Source: Comamonas testosteroni (GTDB taxonomy: Bacteria; Pseudomonadota; Gammaproteobacteria; Burkholderiales; Burkholderiaceae_C). Taken from it: a stretch of 64,000 bases of DNA. The DNA lies in NCBI RefSeq assembly GCF_014076415.1, contig NZ_CP043568.1, positions 1,612,001-1,676,000 on the forward strand, given 5' to 3'. A program made the translations under genes and the position numbers. Below, piece after piece: positions 1-8,159 of this stretch (the first letter of the stretch is position 1; each line of letters opens with the position of its first letter). The notes under the pieces are model-generated. The model did not search any database, was not told the origin of the DNA, and saw only the letters and a list, made by a program, of their open reading frames with translations.

Positions 1-68
1 GAATCTTCTGGCAAGCGACGTCGCCGCGCATACTCTGTTTGGACGAGTGAAGGTGCGGCTTTGATCTG

Positions 69-110
69 GCGCAAACCGCCCAGGGTTTGCCCTGGGTTGG
101 GTGTTTGCGC
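69..110. repeat. Long inverted repeat (hairpin) at left edge
   Basis: Outer arms GCGCAAAC (69-76) and GTTTGCGC (103-110) enclose inner arms CCCAGGG (79-85) and CCCTGGG (90-96) with a TTTG loop. It lies just past the stop of the minus-strand SDR gene and could act as its transcription terminator or an RNA end. There is no T-run on either side, so a standard intrinsic terminator is not shown. Positions 1-68 hold no gene that I can support. Confidence 0.5.
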
Positions 111-125
111 ACGCTTACATGCTGC

Positions 126-962
126 TCATGCTGCCGCAGCCACGCGCTCTTTGTGAAGTGGTTGCAGGTCAATCATGGTGTAGCTCTTGGCCAGCGGCAG
201 AGCGTCTTTCTCGGTGCCCAGCCAGAACAGTGCCGCAGCGATTTCTTCGGGGGTGGAGGCACCATAGCGCTGAGCCAGAAGGCCGTCGTCGCCCAGTGTG
301 GCCTTGACGGCCTCGGTCGTCACCACGCCGGGGTTGACGCTGAAGGCGCGCACATTCTGCTGCTTGTATTCGGTGTTGATGCAGCCGGCCAGGCGCGCGA
401 TGGCGGCCTTGGAGGCTCCATAGGCAAAGCCCCAGCCGCCCTGGTCGGCGGGCACGGGCGGGTTGTACTGGCCCGCAGCCGAGCACACATTGATGATGCG
501 GCCGCCGCCTTGTGCCGCCATGGCCGGCAGCAGGCGCTGAGCCAGATGGAAAGGAGCGATGACATTGCCCTGCATGGAGCGCTGCAGCGATTCGGCCGTT
601 ATTTCGGGGATCAGGTGGTTGATCTCGCGGTTCTGGTAGACGGCGTTGTTGATCAGCAGATCGACACGGCCAAAGCGTTTCAGCACAGCGTCGGCGGCCT
701 TGTCCAGGCTGGTCAGATCCATCAGGTCCATGACATGCGGAAACACCTCGCCGCCAGCGGCCTCGACGGCCTTGGCTGTGGACTCCAGACTGCCGGACAG
801 AAGCTGGCCGCCTGGCAGGCGCAGCTGGTTTTCCATCTGCGCACCTTCGGTCAGCGTGCGGGCAGTGATGGCCACGCGCCATCCCTTGATGGCAAAGAAG
901 ACGGCGGTTGCAGCGCCAATGCCGCGGCTGGCACCGGTGATGAGAACTACGGGTCGGCTCAT
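126..962 (-). CDS. Short-chain dehydrogenase/reductase (SDR)
   Basis: A 278-residue classical SDR, presumably an NAD(P)-dependent oxidoreductase of a hydroxyl or keto group. The N-terminus has the cofactor motif TGASRGIG near residues 9-16. An NNA motif follows, and the catalytic YGASK is near residue 187. A run of about 20 residues after the first helix (around residues 44-65) is longer than in typical SDRs. The start at 962 is chosen because GGAGAC lies just upstream; an upstream in-frame start at 995 has no such site. It follows the MFS transporter gene by 22 bp on the same strand, so the two are probably one operon. Substrate is unknown; the steroid setting suggests a hydroxysteroid, by context only. 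Confidence 0.8.
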   Translation of the reverse strand: MSRPVVLITGASRGIGAATAVFFAIKGWRVAITARTLTEGAQMENQLRLPGGQLLSGSLESTAKAVEAAGGEVFPHVMDLMDLTSLDKAADAVLKRFGRVDLLINNAVYQNREINHLIPEITAESLQRSMQGNVIAPFHLAQRLLPAMAAQGGGRIINVCSAAGQYNPPVPADQGGWGFAYGASKAAIARLAGCINTEYKQQNVRAFSVNPGVVTTEAVKATLGDDGLLAQRYGASTPEEIAAALFWLGTEKDALPLAKSYTMIDLQPLHKERVAAAA

Positions 963-984
963 GAGAGTCTCCAATTTTTGATGA

Positions 985-2328
985 TCAGGCGGCATTCATC
1001 TGCAACTGCTGCAGGCGCTGCTTATAGGGGCGGATGGCCAACGCGAAGAAAAGCGAAGTGATGACTAGCAGCGAGGTCACGCCCATCAGCGCCCAGCGCA
1101 GGCCTTCTGAGCCATGGGCCCTGGCAAAGTAGTCCGACAGAATGCCGGTTACCAGCGGACCCAGGCCCACGCCCAGCAAGGTCATGAAAAGATTGAGAAG
1201 TGCCGAGGCAACGCTGCGTTCGGCGGCAGTCACCATCTGGCTGACGGCGCTGTATGAGAGGGTGGCAAACCAGCTCGCAAAAAAGCCGAACAGCAGGGCA
1301 AATGCCATGGCATAGGGGACCTTGATGCCGGCAACCGTCCAGAAGTCGGACACGGGCCAGAAAAACACGGCCACGCCTGCAGGCACGGCGCAGAATGTGC
1401 CCATGGCGGCCAGACGCAGCTGCCAGCGAGAGTCGCGCTGCGTCAATCTGTCGCTGAGCCAGCCGCAGAACATGGCGCCGAACACGGCACCCAGGCCGCT
1501 GGCCAGGCCGAACACCAGGCCGGCGTGGGAGATGCTCATGCCGTGAATGCGCATGAAAAAGCTCGGCGCCCAGACACCGTAGCCATAACCTGCAATACCG
1601 GCCACGCCGCAGGCGATGCAGATATTGCGCAGCGGTGCCATGCCCAGCAAACGCCTGACCTGGCCAAACATGGATTCTCGCGGAGTGTTGCCTTGAGCTG
1701 CGGGCCTGGTGCTTTCATAGGCGCCGCGTGCGGGCTCCCTGACGAAGAAATACACCAGCAGCGCAAGAATTACGCCCGGAATGCCGAAGGCGAGAAAGAC
1801 GGAGCGCCAGCCATAGTGCTGGGCCACCATGCCGCCGATGACCAGACCCAGCAGCGTTCCCAGGTTGGGGCCCATCATGAACAGACTGATGGCAAACGAA
1901 CGCATCTTGGGAGGGTACAGGTCGGAGACTATGGACACCGAGGGAGCCATGCCGCCGGCCTCGCCCACGGCCACGCTCATGCGGGCCAGCAGCATATGCC
2001 AGTACTGGGTGGCCACGCCGCAGGCAGCGGTGGCAAGGCTCCAGATGCCGCAGCACAGGGCCACGATGTTGCGGCGGTTGCGGGTGTCGGCCAGGCGCCC
2101 CACAGGTACACCCAGCATGGCATAGATCAGACCGAAGGCCAGCCCCGTGAGCAAGCCCATCTCGGTGTCGGAGGCACCGAATTCCTGTTTGACGGGCTCC
2201 AGCAAAATAGACAGAACCTGTCGGTCAATGAAGGAGAAAATATAGACCAGCGCAAGCAGGGCGAGGCTGAAATGAGTGCGCCAGCTGACGGCGGGAGGCG
2301 GGGTTTGAGGGGTGTGCATGCGCTGCAT
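985..2328 (-). CDS. MFS transporter, 12 TM
   Basis: A 447-residue inner-membrane major facilitator protein with about 12 hydrophobic segments. A motif-A-like loop, GRLADTRNRRN, sits between TM2 and TM3 near residue 78. The Phe-Ile-Asp-Arg-Gln pattern of TM1 (near residue 33) is common in the MFS group that moves organic anions and drugs. A second ATG at 2319 is equally possible; neither has a strong ribosome binding site. It is the first gene of a minus-strand pair with the SDR and is divergent from the aldehyde dehydrogenase. A TCGTC-N6-GACGA dyad lies in the shared promoter gap. Uptake or efflux of a steroid acid is a contextual guess. Confidence 0.8.
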   Translation of the reverse strand: MQRMHTPQTPPPAVSWRTHFSLALLALVYIFSFIDRQVLSILLEPVKQEFGASDTEMGLLTGLAFGLIYAMLGVPVGRLADTRNRRNIVALCCGIWSLATAACGVATQYWHMLLARMSVAVGEAGGMAPSVSIVSDLYPPKMRSFAISLFMMGPNLGTLLGLVIGGMVAQHYGWRSVFLAFGIPGVILALLVYFFVREPARGAYESTRPAAQGNTPRESMFGQVRRLLGMAPLRNICIACGVAGIAGYGYGVWAPSFFMRIHGMSISHAGLVFGLASGLGAVFGAMFCGWLSDRLTQRDSRWQLRLAAMGTFCAVPAGVAVFFWPVSDFWTVAGIKVPYAMAFALLFGFFASWFATLSYSAVSQMVTAAERSVASALLNLFMTLLGVGLGPLVTGILSDYFARAHGSEGLRWALMGVTSLLVITSLFFALAIRPYKQRLQQLQMNAA

Positions 2329-2352
2329 CGTGCGAGGGGGCTAGGGTTATGC

Positions 2353-2372
2353 CATCGTCTTTTTGGACGACG
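2353..2372. promoter_or_regulatory. Candidate steroid-regulon operator, site A
   Basis: CATCGTC (2353-2359), spacer TTTTTG, GACGACG (2366-2372). The core TCGTC-N6-GACGA matches 10 of 10. It sits between the MFS gene (25 bp from its start) and the aldehyde dehydrogenase (71 bp before its ATG). This is the most symmetrical of seven related sites in the window. The binding protein is unknown. Confidence 0.55.
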
Positions 2373-2443
2373 ACCGCGAAATCCTCAGGTCTGAGCATGT
2401 GCCTTCCGTTCATGGCTTTCAAGAGAAATATCGAGGAGACAAA

Positions 2444-3868
2444 ATGACCCAGACGAATTCGTCCATCGGCATTCGCCAGCTGCTGGACATGCAAAAGCAG
2501 GCCTTTATCGAAGAAGGTGCAGTCAGCGCCGAAGTGCGCATGCAGCGCATTCAGCAAGTCATCGACATGCTGGTGGAGCACAAGGAGCAACTGTGCCAGG
2601 CCATGGGCGAAGACTTTGGTGGCCGCCCCGCCGTGTTCTCGCTGGCCAATGACATTCTTGGCTCGCTCTCCTCGCTCAAGCATGCACGCGATCACCTCAA
2701 GGGCTGGCTGGGTGACTCCGAGCGTCCCAGTGTCAAACCCTTCGACATGTTTGGTGCCACGGCCTGGGTCAAGTACCAGCCCAAGGGCGTGATCGGCATC
2801 ATCGGCACCTGGAATGCGCCTCTGTTCACCTTGCTGTCGCCGCTGGCCTGCGCATTCGCGGCGGGCAACCGGGCCGTTCTCAAACCTTCCGAAATTGCAC
2901 CGCGTACGGCCCAGGTGCTGGCCGAGGCCGTGGCCAGGCGCTTTGACCCCCAGGTGCTGGCAGTGGTGCAGGGCGGTCCCGAAGTGGCCGCGGCATTCGC
3001 CGAGCAGCCCTGGAACCATCTGGTCTTCACGGGCTCCACCAGCGTGGGCAAGCTCATCATGGCAGCCGCCGCCAGGAACCTGGTGCCCGTGACGCTGGAG
3101 CTGGGTGGCAAGTCCCCTGTGCTGGTGGGCGATTCCGCCGACATCGCCAATGCGGCCGAGCGCATCGCCGTTGGCAAGTCGCTCAACTCCGGCCAGCTTT
3201 GCGTGTCACCCGACGTTGTCTGGGTCCATGAATCCCGCCTGCAGGCTCTGGCCGATGGCATTGCCTCGCAATACCAGGCGCTGTATCCCTTGGTGACAGG
3301 CAACGCAGACATGACGCCTGTCATCAACGAGCGCCACCATGCACGTGTGAAAGCCTATGTCGATGATGCCAAGGCGCGCGGTCTGAACGTGCTGGAAGTC
3401 GGTGCCGCGCAAGCCGGCGCAGACCGCCGCCTGCCGCTGGCGCTGGTCGTCAACCCGCCAGCCGAAGCCGAAATCTCTCAGCACGAAATCTTCGGTCCGG
3501 CACTGGTGCTGCGAAGCTTTCTGAACATCCGCGACGCTGTGGCCGCGATCAATTCCGGTGAGCGCCCACTGGCGCTGTACTACTTCGGCAGCGACGAGAC
3601 GGAGCAGAACTGGGTTCTGGACAACACGCTGTCCGGCGGTGTCTCCATCAATGATGTCGTCATGCATCCGGCGCTGGAGGATGCGCCGTTTGGCGGCGTG
3701 GGCGCTTCTGGCATGGGCCACTACCATGGCCGCGAGGGTTTTCTCGAGTTCAGTCATGCCCGCTCCGTCTACAAGGCCGGCAACCACGACCCGCGTCGCG
3801 AGTGGGGCATGCTGCCGCCATATAACGAGCAGTTCGCGCAGATGCTGCAGGCAGCAGTCACCCCCTGA
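2444..3868 (+). CDS. NAD(P)-dependent aldehyde dehydrogenase, coniferyl-aldehyde dehydrogenase type
   Basis: A 474-residue class 3-like aldehyde dehydrogenase that oxidises an aldehyde to its acid. The general base Glu219 lies in ELGGKSP and the nucleophile Cys253 in SGQLCVSPD, both intact. The GTWNAPL stretch near residue 122 replaces the GxWNYP common in this family. The start follows GAGGAGACAAA directly. Overall it resembles coniferyl-aldehyde dehydrogenases (CalB group). In steroid degraders an aldehyde dehydrogenase oxidises the C22 aldehyde left after aldolytic removal of acetyl-CoA from the bile-acid side chain. The steroid operator upstream and the neighbouring HSDH make that role plausible, but it is inference. 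Confidence 0.85.
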   Translation: MTQTNSSIGIRQLLDMQKQAFIEEGAVSAEVRMQRIQQVIDMLVEHKEQLCQAMGEDFGGRPAVFSLANDILGSLSSLKHARDHLKGWLGDSERPSVKPFDMFGATAWVKYQPKGVIGIIGTWNAPLFTLLSPLACAFAAGNRAVLKPSEIAPRTAQVLAEAVARRFDPQVLAVVQGGPEVAAAFAEQPWNHLVFTGSTSVGKLIMAAAARNLVPVTLELGGKSPVLVGDSADIANAAERIAVGKSLNSGQLCVSPDVVWVHESRLQALADGIASQYQALYPLVTGNADMTPVINERHHARVKAYVDDAKARGLNVLEVGAAQAGADRRLPLALVVNPPAEAEISQHEIFGPALVLRSFLNIRDAVAAINSGERPLALYYFGSDETEQNWVLDNTLSGGVSINDVVMHPALEDAPFGGVGASGMGHYHGREGFLEFSHARSVYKAGNHDPRREWGMLPPYNEQFAQMLQAAVTP

Positions 3869-3884
3869 GCCGCTGCGCGGCCGC

Positions 3885-3909
3885 CTGGGCCCTTGCTCGC
3901 TGTCTCTGA
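3885..3909 (+). repeat. 25-bp intergenic repeat, copy 1
   Basis: Matches 29992-30016 at 24 of 25 positions. Both copies follow a stop codon of a steroid gene and have CTGAGCCGC upstream. It may be a REP-like element of this genome. Confidence 0.5.
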
Positions 3910-4000
3910 TCTGGTGTGCCTGATTCACAGCTCTGTCCAGGTGCAGCGCTATCAATTTCAGGGGCGCAGTTTTTGCGTGTTGACGCAAGCTGCGGGGGAC

Positions 4001-4024
4001 GACCATGGGGCTTGTCCCATGGTC
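4001..4024. promoter_or_regulatory. Perfect 9-bp inverted repeat upstream of the 7-alpha-HSDH gene
   Basis: GACCATGGG (4001-4009) and CCCATGGTC (4016-4024) flank GCTTGT. A second small palindrome, TTGCGT-GTTG-ACGCAA, lies at 3974-3989. No T-run follows, so this is more likely an operator or mRNA leader hairpin than a terminator. It is 72 bp before the SDR start codon. Confidence 0.4.
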
Positions 4025-4095
4025 CGTTTGGCGGATGTTTCAAAAGCGTTTCATGCAGAGCATGGCTGGGTTGAAACGCCATAAGAGGAAGAGAC

Positions 4096-4866
4096 ATGAA
4101 CGAGATTTTTCGCCAGTTTTCGCTGGATGGGCAGGTGGCCGTGGTGACCGGCGCGGGCAAAGGTATCGGCCGTGCATGCGCTGTCACGCTGGCGAAGGCC
4201 GGCGCCGATGTGGCGCTGTTTGCGCGCACCGAGGCGGACCTGCAGGCAGTCAAGGCCGAAATTGAAGCGCTGGGCCGGCGCGCCATTGCCGTGCAGGGCG
4301 ATGTGAACAAGGAGGAAGATCTGGACAAGCTCATCGTCCGCACCGTGGAGGAACTGGGCAAGATCAATGTGCTCATCAACAATGTGGGCGGCGGCGGCCC
4401 CAACGACCCGCGCAAGGTGGCGGGCAAGGCGGTGGGCGACATGCTGGCGTTCAATGTGGTGCCTGCATACACGCTGATCCAGAAGGCCGCTGGGGCCATG
4501 GAGGCTGCGGGCGGCGGAGCCGTGGTCAATATCTCGTCCACGGCGGCACGCTATTCGCAAAAGTACTTCAGCGCCTATGGTGCGGCCAAGGCCGCGCTCA
4601 ACCAGATGACCCGCTGCCTGGCGCAGGACTTCGGTCCCAGGGTGCGTATCAACGCCATCGAGCCTGGCACCATCATGACCGATGCACTGGCACCGTTTCT
4701 CACGCCCGAGCGCAAGGAACGCATGGAAAAAACCACACCCATGGCACGCATGGGCCAGCCCGAAGATATTGCCAATGCCGCGCTGTTTCTGGCCAGCCCC
4801 GCATCCAGCTGGGTGACTGGCAAGGTGCTGGGCGTGGACGGTGGCGTGGAAGCCCCCAACTTCTGA
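4096..4866 (+). CDS. hdhA: 7-alpha-hydroxysteroid dehydrogenase-like SDR
   Basis: A 256-residue classical SDR likely to oxidise the 7-alpha-hydroxyl of bile acids with NAD(P). The cofactor motif TGAGKGIG is near residues 18-25. The catalytic residues line up as Ser148, Tyr161 and Lys165. It shares several stretches with E. coli 7-alpha-HSDH as I recall that sequence: NN-GGGGP near residue 95, PGTIMTDAL near residue 190, and GQPEDIANAALFL and SPASSWVTG near the C-terminus. The start has GAGGAAGAGAC upstream. It follows the aldehyde dehydrogenase by 227 bp and is probably expressed from its own leader. The family call is firm; 7-alpha specificity is an inference from these similarities. Confidence 0.75.
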   Translation: MNEIFRQFSLDGQVAVVTGAGKGIGRACAVTLAKAGADVALFARTEADLQAVKAEIEALGRRAIAVQGDVNKEEDLDKLIVRTVEELGKINVLINNVGGGGPNDPRKVAGKAVGDMLAFNVVPAYTLIQKAAGAMEAAGGGAVVNISSTAARYSQKYFSAYGAAKAALNQMTRCLAQDFGPRVRINAIEPGTIMTDALAPFLTPERKERMEKTTPMARMGQPEDIANAALFLASPASSWVTGKVLGVDGGVEAPNF

Positions 4867-4909
4867 GTCTGAAGGCATCGCTCAGGCGAGGCCGACCGCT
4901 TCGCGCAGA

Positions 4910-4935
4910 AAAAGGGGAGCTTGGGCTCCCTTTTC
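4910..4935 (+). terminator. Intrinsic terminator after the 7-alpha-HSDH gene
   Basis: A GGGAGC/GCTCCC stem with flanking AAAAGG and CCTTTT pairing and one extra G in the left arm, loop TTGG, ending in TTTT. It lies 44 bp past the stop codon. The rest of the gap up to 5128 holds no gene I can support. Confidence 0.65.
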
Positions 4936-5128
4936 CTATGCACGCTTGACGATGTCGCTTGAGCTCAATCCGCAGCAGGAATCGAGCCGCTGCGTTCCCG
5001 GTCAAGCGCAATTGCAACGTCTGCAGGCTGCTGCCCGGATGGCGTGGCTGCTGTGCGGTGGCGGTCCGATATGGCTTCAGCATGCCATCGCCTGAGCCGC
5101 TTGCCAGCTGTCTGATGGCCGGCCTTGG

Positions 5129-6064
5129 TCATGCCCTGGAGCGGATTTGCTCCTGCATCAGGTCCACGAAGGCTTTGACCTTTGCCGGTCGGAATCGTGC
5201 GGTCGGGAACACGGCATGAATGCCCCCCGATGGCAGCGACCACCTGGGCAGCACCTGTATCAGCGCGCCGCTCTTCAAATCATCGGCCACGGCGAAGTCG
5301 GGCAGTACCGACAAGCCCGCCCCGTGACGCACGGCTTCGCGCACGGCCAGTGTCGCATCGAGCGAAATCGCAGGGTGCACCGTCACGCTTTGACGCTCCA
5401 GCTCGCTGCGCGAGAAGCTCCAGTTGCAGGGTTCACGCAAGGCAGTGTTTGCAACAAAGGGCAACTCGCTGATGTGCTGTGGCTGTTTGAGCTGCATCAC
5501 TTGCCGGCGCAATGAGGGAGCGGCGACCAGCAATTGCCTGAAGCTCCCGATCTGACGAGCCTGCACATTCAAGTGGGATAGCCAGCCGACGCGGATTGCC
5601 AGTTCGACCTGCCCCGACATCAGATCAAGCGGCTGGTCGCTGAACACGGCATCCACCTTGCATTGGGGATAGTGCCGCGTGAACTCGGTGATGGCTGGCA
5701 CCACTGCCGTGATGCCATAGTCCAGCGGGGCGGTCAGACGCAAGGTTCCCGAAGGCTCAGCGGCGGCTTCTCCCAGTTCGTCGAAGGCATCACCCGCTTC
5801 CTTGAGGATGGATGCACAGCGTTGATAGAAGATCCGGCCCGCGTCGGTGGGAGCGACCCTGCGGGTGGTGCGAGTCAGCAGCGTCGTGCGGAACTCACGC
5901 TCCAGCCTTGCGACCTGCTGGCTGACTACGGCCTTGGTGATGCCCAGCCGGTCTGCGGCGGCCGTGAAGCTGCCTGTCTCCACCACGGCCGCGAAGTAGG
6001 CCAGGCGCTTGAGGTTGGCAAGCCTGCCGGCGATGGATTCTTCTGGATTGTTTGCTATTGACAT
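5129..6064 (-). CDS. LysR-family transcriptional regulator
   Basis: A 311-residue LysR-type regulator. The winged helix-turn-helix is at about residues 17-75, with the typical sequence SFTAAADRLGITKAVVSQQVARLE. The C-terminal effector-binding domain fills the rest. It is divergent from the DsbA-like gene at 6132 with only 67 bp between starts. A T-N11-A palindrome at 6070-6084 is a likely binding site, so autoregulation and control of the neighbouring operon are expected from family behaviour. The effector is unknown. It resembles the CrgA/DsdC-like subgroup that often regulates redox or aromatic genes, so a direct steroid role is not supported. Confidence 0.88.
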   Translation of the reverse strand: MSIANNPEESIAGRLANLKRLAYFAAVVETGSFTAAADRLGITKAVVSQQVARLEREFRTTLLTRTTRRVAPTDAGRIFYQRCASILKEAGDAFDELGEAAAEPSGTLRLTAPLDYGITAVVPAITEFTRHYPQCKVDAVFSDQPLDLMSGQVELAIRVGWLSHLNVQARQIGSFRQLLVAAPSLRRQVMQLKQPQHISELPFVANTALREPCNWSFSRSELERQSVTVHPAISLDATLAVREAVRHGAGLSVLPDFAVADDLKSGALIQVLPRWSLPSGGIHAVFPTARFRPAKVKAFVDLMQEQIRSRA

Positions 6065-6085
6065 ACGGTTTATCTATTCGATAAG
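6058..6085 (+). promoter_or_regulatory. Candidate promoter with LysR box
   Basis: TTGACA (6058-6063), 16-bp spacer, GATAAG (6080-6085). It overlaps the LysR-type palindrome TTATC-TATTC-GATAA (6070-6084, T-N11-A). It is suitably placed to drive the operon starting at 6132 and to be controlled by the divergent LysR protein. Confidence 0.5.
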
Positions 6086-6131
6086 GCTTTTTCTGTCAAT
6101 GCTTTGTTCCTACGATCACGGTATTGAAGCA

Positions 6132-6782
6132 ATGGAGCCCTTGGTGACCAAGACCCTGTATTACGTATTCGACCCTCTGTGCGGCTGGTGCTACGGTGCC
6201 GCCGCAGCGGTGGCGGCTCTGGGCAAAGCGCCTGAGATCGAACTGCGCCTGCTGCCCAGCGGCCTTTTTGCAGACTCGGGTGCACGTCTCATGGACGATG
6301 GCTTCGCAGCCTATGCCTGGAGCAACGATCAGCGCATAGCACGCCTGACGGGCCAGCGCTTTAGCGAGCGCTACCGCAGCCATGTGCTGTCGGATCGTCA
6401 GCAGATGTTCGACAGCGGCCCGGCCACCCTGGCGCTGAGCGCTGTCAGTCTGTGCACTCCGGAGCGTGAGCTTGATGCCCTTGAAGCCATTCAGCATGCC
6501 CGCTACGTCAATGGTGACGACATCACGCAACCGGACACACTGATGACAGTTCTGCAGGCCCTGGGGCTGGAGCAGGCTGCGGCAAGCCTGCTCCGGTCTG
6601 ATGGCGAACTGCTGGCTGCCAATCGCGCCCGCATCGAAGGGGCAAAGGCACTGCAGAGCCAGCTTGGCGCGCGTGGCGTTCCAAGCTTCATCCTGGAAAC
6701 CCATGGCCAGCGCCAGTTGCTGAATTCCACTGCCGCTTACGCCAATCCGCAGGACTTTGCCGAACAAATCGCCAAGGCCTGA
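6132..6782 (+). CDS. DsbA-family (FrnE-like) thioredoxin-fold protein
   Basis: A 216-residue protein with the thioredoxin-fold active site Cys-Gly-Trp-Cys in DPLCGWCYG near residues 14-22, followed by a helical insertion typical of the DsbA/FrnE/2-hydroxychromene isomerase group. No signal peptide is seen when it starts at 6132, which suggests a cytoplasmic oxidoreductase or isomerase rather than a periplasmic Dsb protein. An upstream start at 6099 would add 11 residues. It is the first gene of a plus-strand set with the MBL, SnoaL and small proteins, divergent from a LysR gene. The substrate is unknown. Confidence 0.75.
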   Translation: MEPLVTKTLYYVFDPLCGWCYGAAAAVAALGKAPEIELRLLPSGLFADSGARLMDDGFAAYAWSNDQRIARLTGQRFSERYRSHVLSDRQQMFDSGPATLALSAVSLCTPERELDALEAIQHARYVNGDDITQPDTLMTVLQALGLEQAAASLLRSDGELLAANRARIEGAKALQSQLGARGVPSFILETHGQRQLLNSTAAYANPQDFAEQIAKA

Positions 6783-6831
6783 GGCTTTCGCCTTTCAACC
6801 CCGCCATCCCGAAATTAACTGGAGAACCATC

Positions 6832-7731
6832 ATGATGAATCGCCGAGACTTTGTCCAAACCGCCGCCGCTGCCGGTATCGCCACAGGCCTGGCTGGTTGC
6901 GCCGCTGCCGTGACCGGCCATTCCAGGCTGCAATGGAAGCACTTTCCAGCAGACGACAAAGGCTTCTTCCGTGCGCCTGTTCTGCTCTCGGGCGATCGGG
7001 AGGCCATTCTCATCGATGGCGGCTTTTCCCTGCCCGATGGACGTGCCGTTGCCGAAGCCATCAAGGCATCGGGCAAGCAGCTGACCACCATCTACGTCAG
7101 CCAGAGCGACCCGGACTATTACTTCAGCCTGGGCCCGATCAAGGCCGCCTTCCCCGCTGCCAGGGTGCTGGCCGCCTCCGACACCGTTGCCGCCATCCGC
7201 GCCAACGTGCAAAAGAAGATAGCTACCTGGGCGCCCCAGCTCAAGGAGAACGGTCCGCAGAAGCTCGCCGACATCGTCTTTCCTGAAGCCTTTGACGGCT
7301 CCGCCCTGATGCTGGAGGGCAACACCATTGAAATCGTCAAGGCACAGGGACTGGAGAACCGCCGCTACCTCTGGGTTCCCTCGCTGAATGCGGTCTTTGG
7401 CGGCGTGCTGGTCTTCTCGGGCCTGCATGTGTGGACGGCCGATACCCCGACGCCTGCCTCTCGCGCCGCCTGGGTCAGGAATCTGGAGGCCATCGCCGCA
7501 CGCAAGCCGGCCGTGGTCGTGCCGGGCCACCTGGGCGCCCATGGCGCGCTGGACGTTTCGGCCGTGAACTACACCCGCGAATACCTGCTGGCCTTCGAGC
7601 AGGAACTGGCCAAGGCGGCCAATGCAGATGCCTTGATCGCCGCCATGAACAAGCGCTATCCTGACGCCGGCCTGGCCGCCGCGCTGCAGATCGGCGCCAA
7701 GGTAGCCAAGGGCGAGATGAAGTGGGGCTGA
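6832..7731 (+). CDS. Exported MBL-fold protein with degenerate metal site
   Basis: A 299-residue protein with a twin-arginine-type leader (NRRDFVQTAAAAG) and a lipobox-like LAGC near residue 22, so it is probably an exported lipoprotein. The fold is metallo-beta-lactamase-like: ILIDGGF near residue 62, a strand-loop near residue 93, and a late PGHLGAHG near residue 226. The usual HxHxDH metal motif is replaced by SQSDPDYY, which leaves only one Asp of the normal set. It may bind metal differently or not be a hydrolase. GGAGAACC precedes the start; ATG at 6835 is an alternative. It lies 49 bp after the DsbA-like gene. Confidence 0.7.
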   Translation: MMNRRDFVQTAAAAGIATGLAGCAAAVTGHSRLQWKHFPADDKGFFRAPVLLSGDREAILIDGGFSLPDGRAVAEAIKASGKQLTTIYVSQSDPDYYFSLGPIKAAFPAARVLAASDTVAAIRANVQKKIATWAPQLKENGPQKLADIVFPEAFDGSALMLEGNTIEIVKAQGLENRRYLWVPSLNAVFGGVLVFSGLHVWTADTPTPASRAAWVRNLEAIAARKPAVVVPGHLGAHGALDVSAVNYTREYLLAFEQELAKAANADALIAAMNKRYPDAGLAAALQIGAKVAKGEMKWG

Positions 7732-7748
7732 AGCCCGGAAGGCATACC

Positions 7749-8141
7749 ATGAGCACCAATCTGGACATCATCCGCGCGACCTATGAAGGCTCGCCCGAAG
7801 ACAACGGCAGGCATCTGCTGGCCGCACTGGCGCCCGACGCACGGTGGACGGAGGCCACCGGCTTTCCCTATGCCGGAACCTACGTCGGCCCGCAGCAGAT
7901 CGTGGCGGGCGTGTTCCAGCGGCTGGCGACGGAGTGGGACGGCTACAGCGCCAAGGTCCATACCTATCTGGTCGATGGCGACCGAGTGGCAGCCTTCGGC
8001 GTCTATTCGGGAACCTACCGCAAGACGGGCAAGGCGATGACGGCGAGCTTCGCTCACCTGTACCGGCTCAACGAGGGCAGGATCACCAGCATGGAGCAGT
8101 ATGTGGACAGCCACCTGGTGCAGCAGGCGCTGCTGGCCTGA
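7749..8141 (+). CDS. SnoaL/NTF2-like fold protein
   Basis: A 130-residue protein of the NTF2-like cone fold, which is also the fold of ketosteroid isomerase. Its N-terminus (TNLDIIRATYEGS) and the later DARWTEATGFPYAGTYVG match the SnoaL-like polyketide-cyclase group. It lacks the Tyr14/Asp38/Asp99 arrangement of the true isomerase encoded at 14966. It starts 17 bp after the MBL gene and is 18 bp before the next small gene, so the four genes probably form one operon. Catalytic role and substrate are unknown. Confidence 0.7.
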   Translation: MSTNLDIIRATYEGSPEDNGRHLLAALAPDARWTEATGFPYAGTYVGPQQIVAGVFQRLATEWDGYSAKVHTYLVDGDRVAAFGVYSGTYRKTGKAMTASFAHLYRLNEGRITSMEQYVDSHLVQQALLA

Positions 8142-8159
8142 GCGCGGCGGAGTCCTGTC

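Noticed and set aside
4948..4954. GACGATG half-site after the 7-alpha-HSDH gene
   Set aside because: The partner half (TATGC) does not fit, and no gene start follows nearby on either strand.
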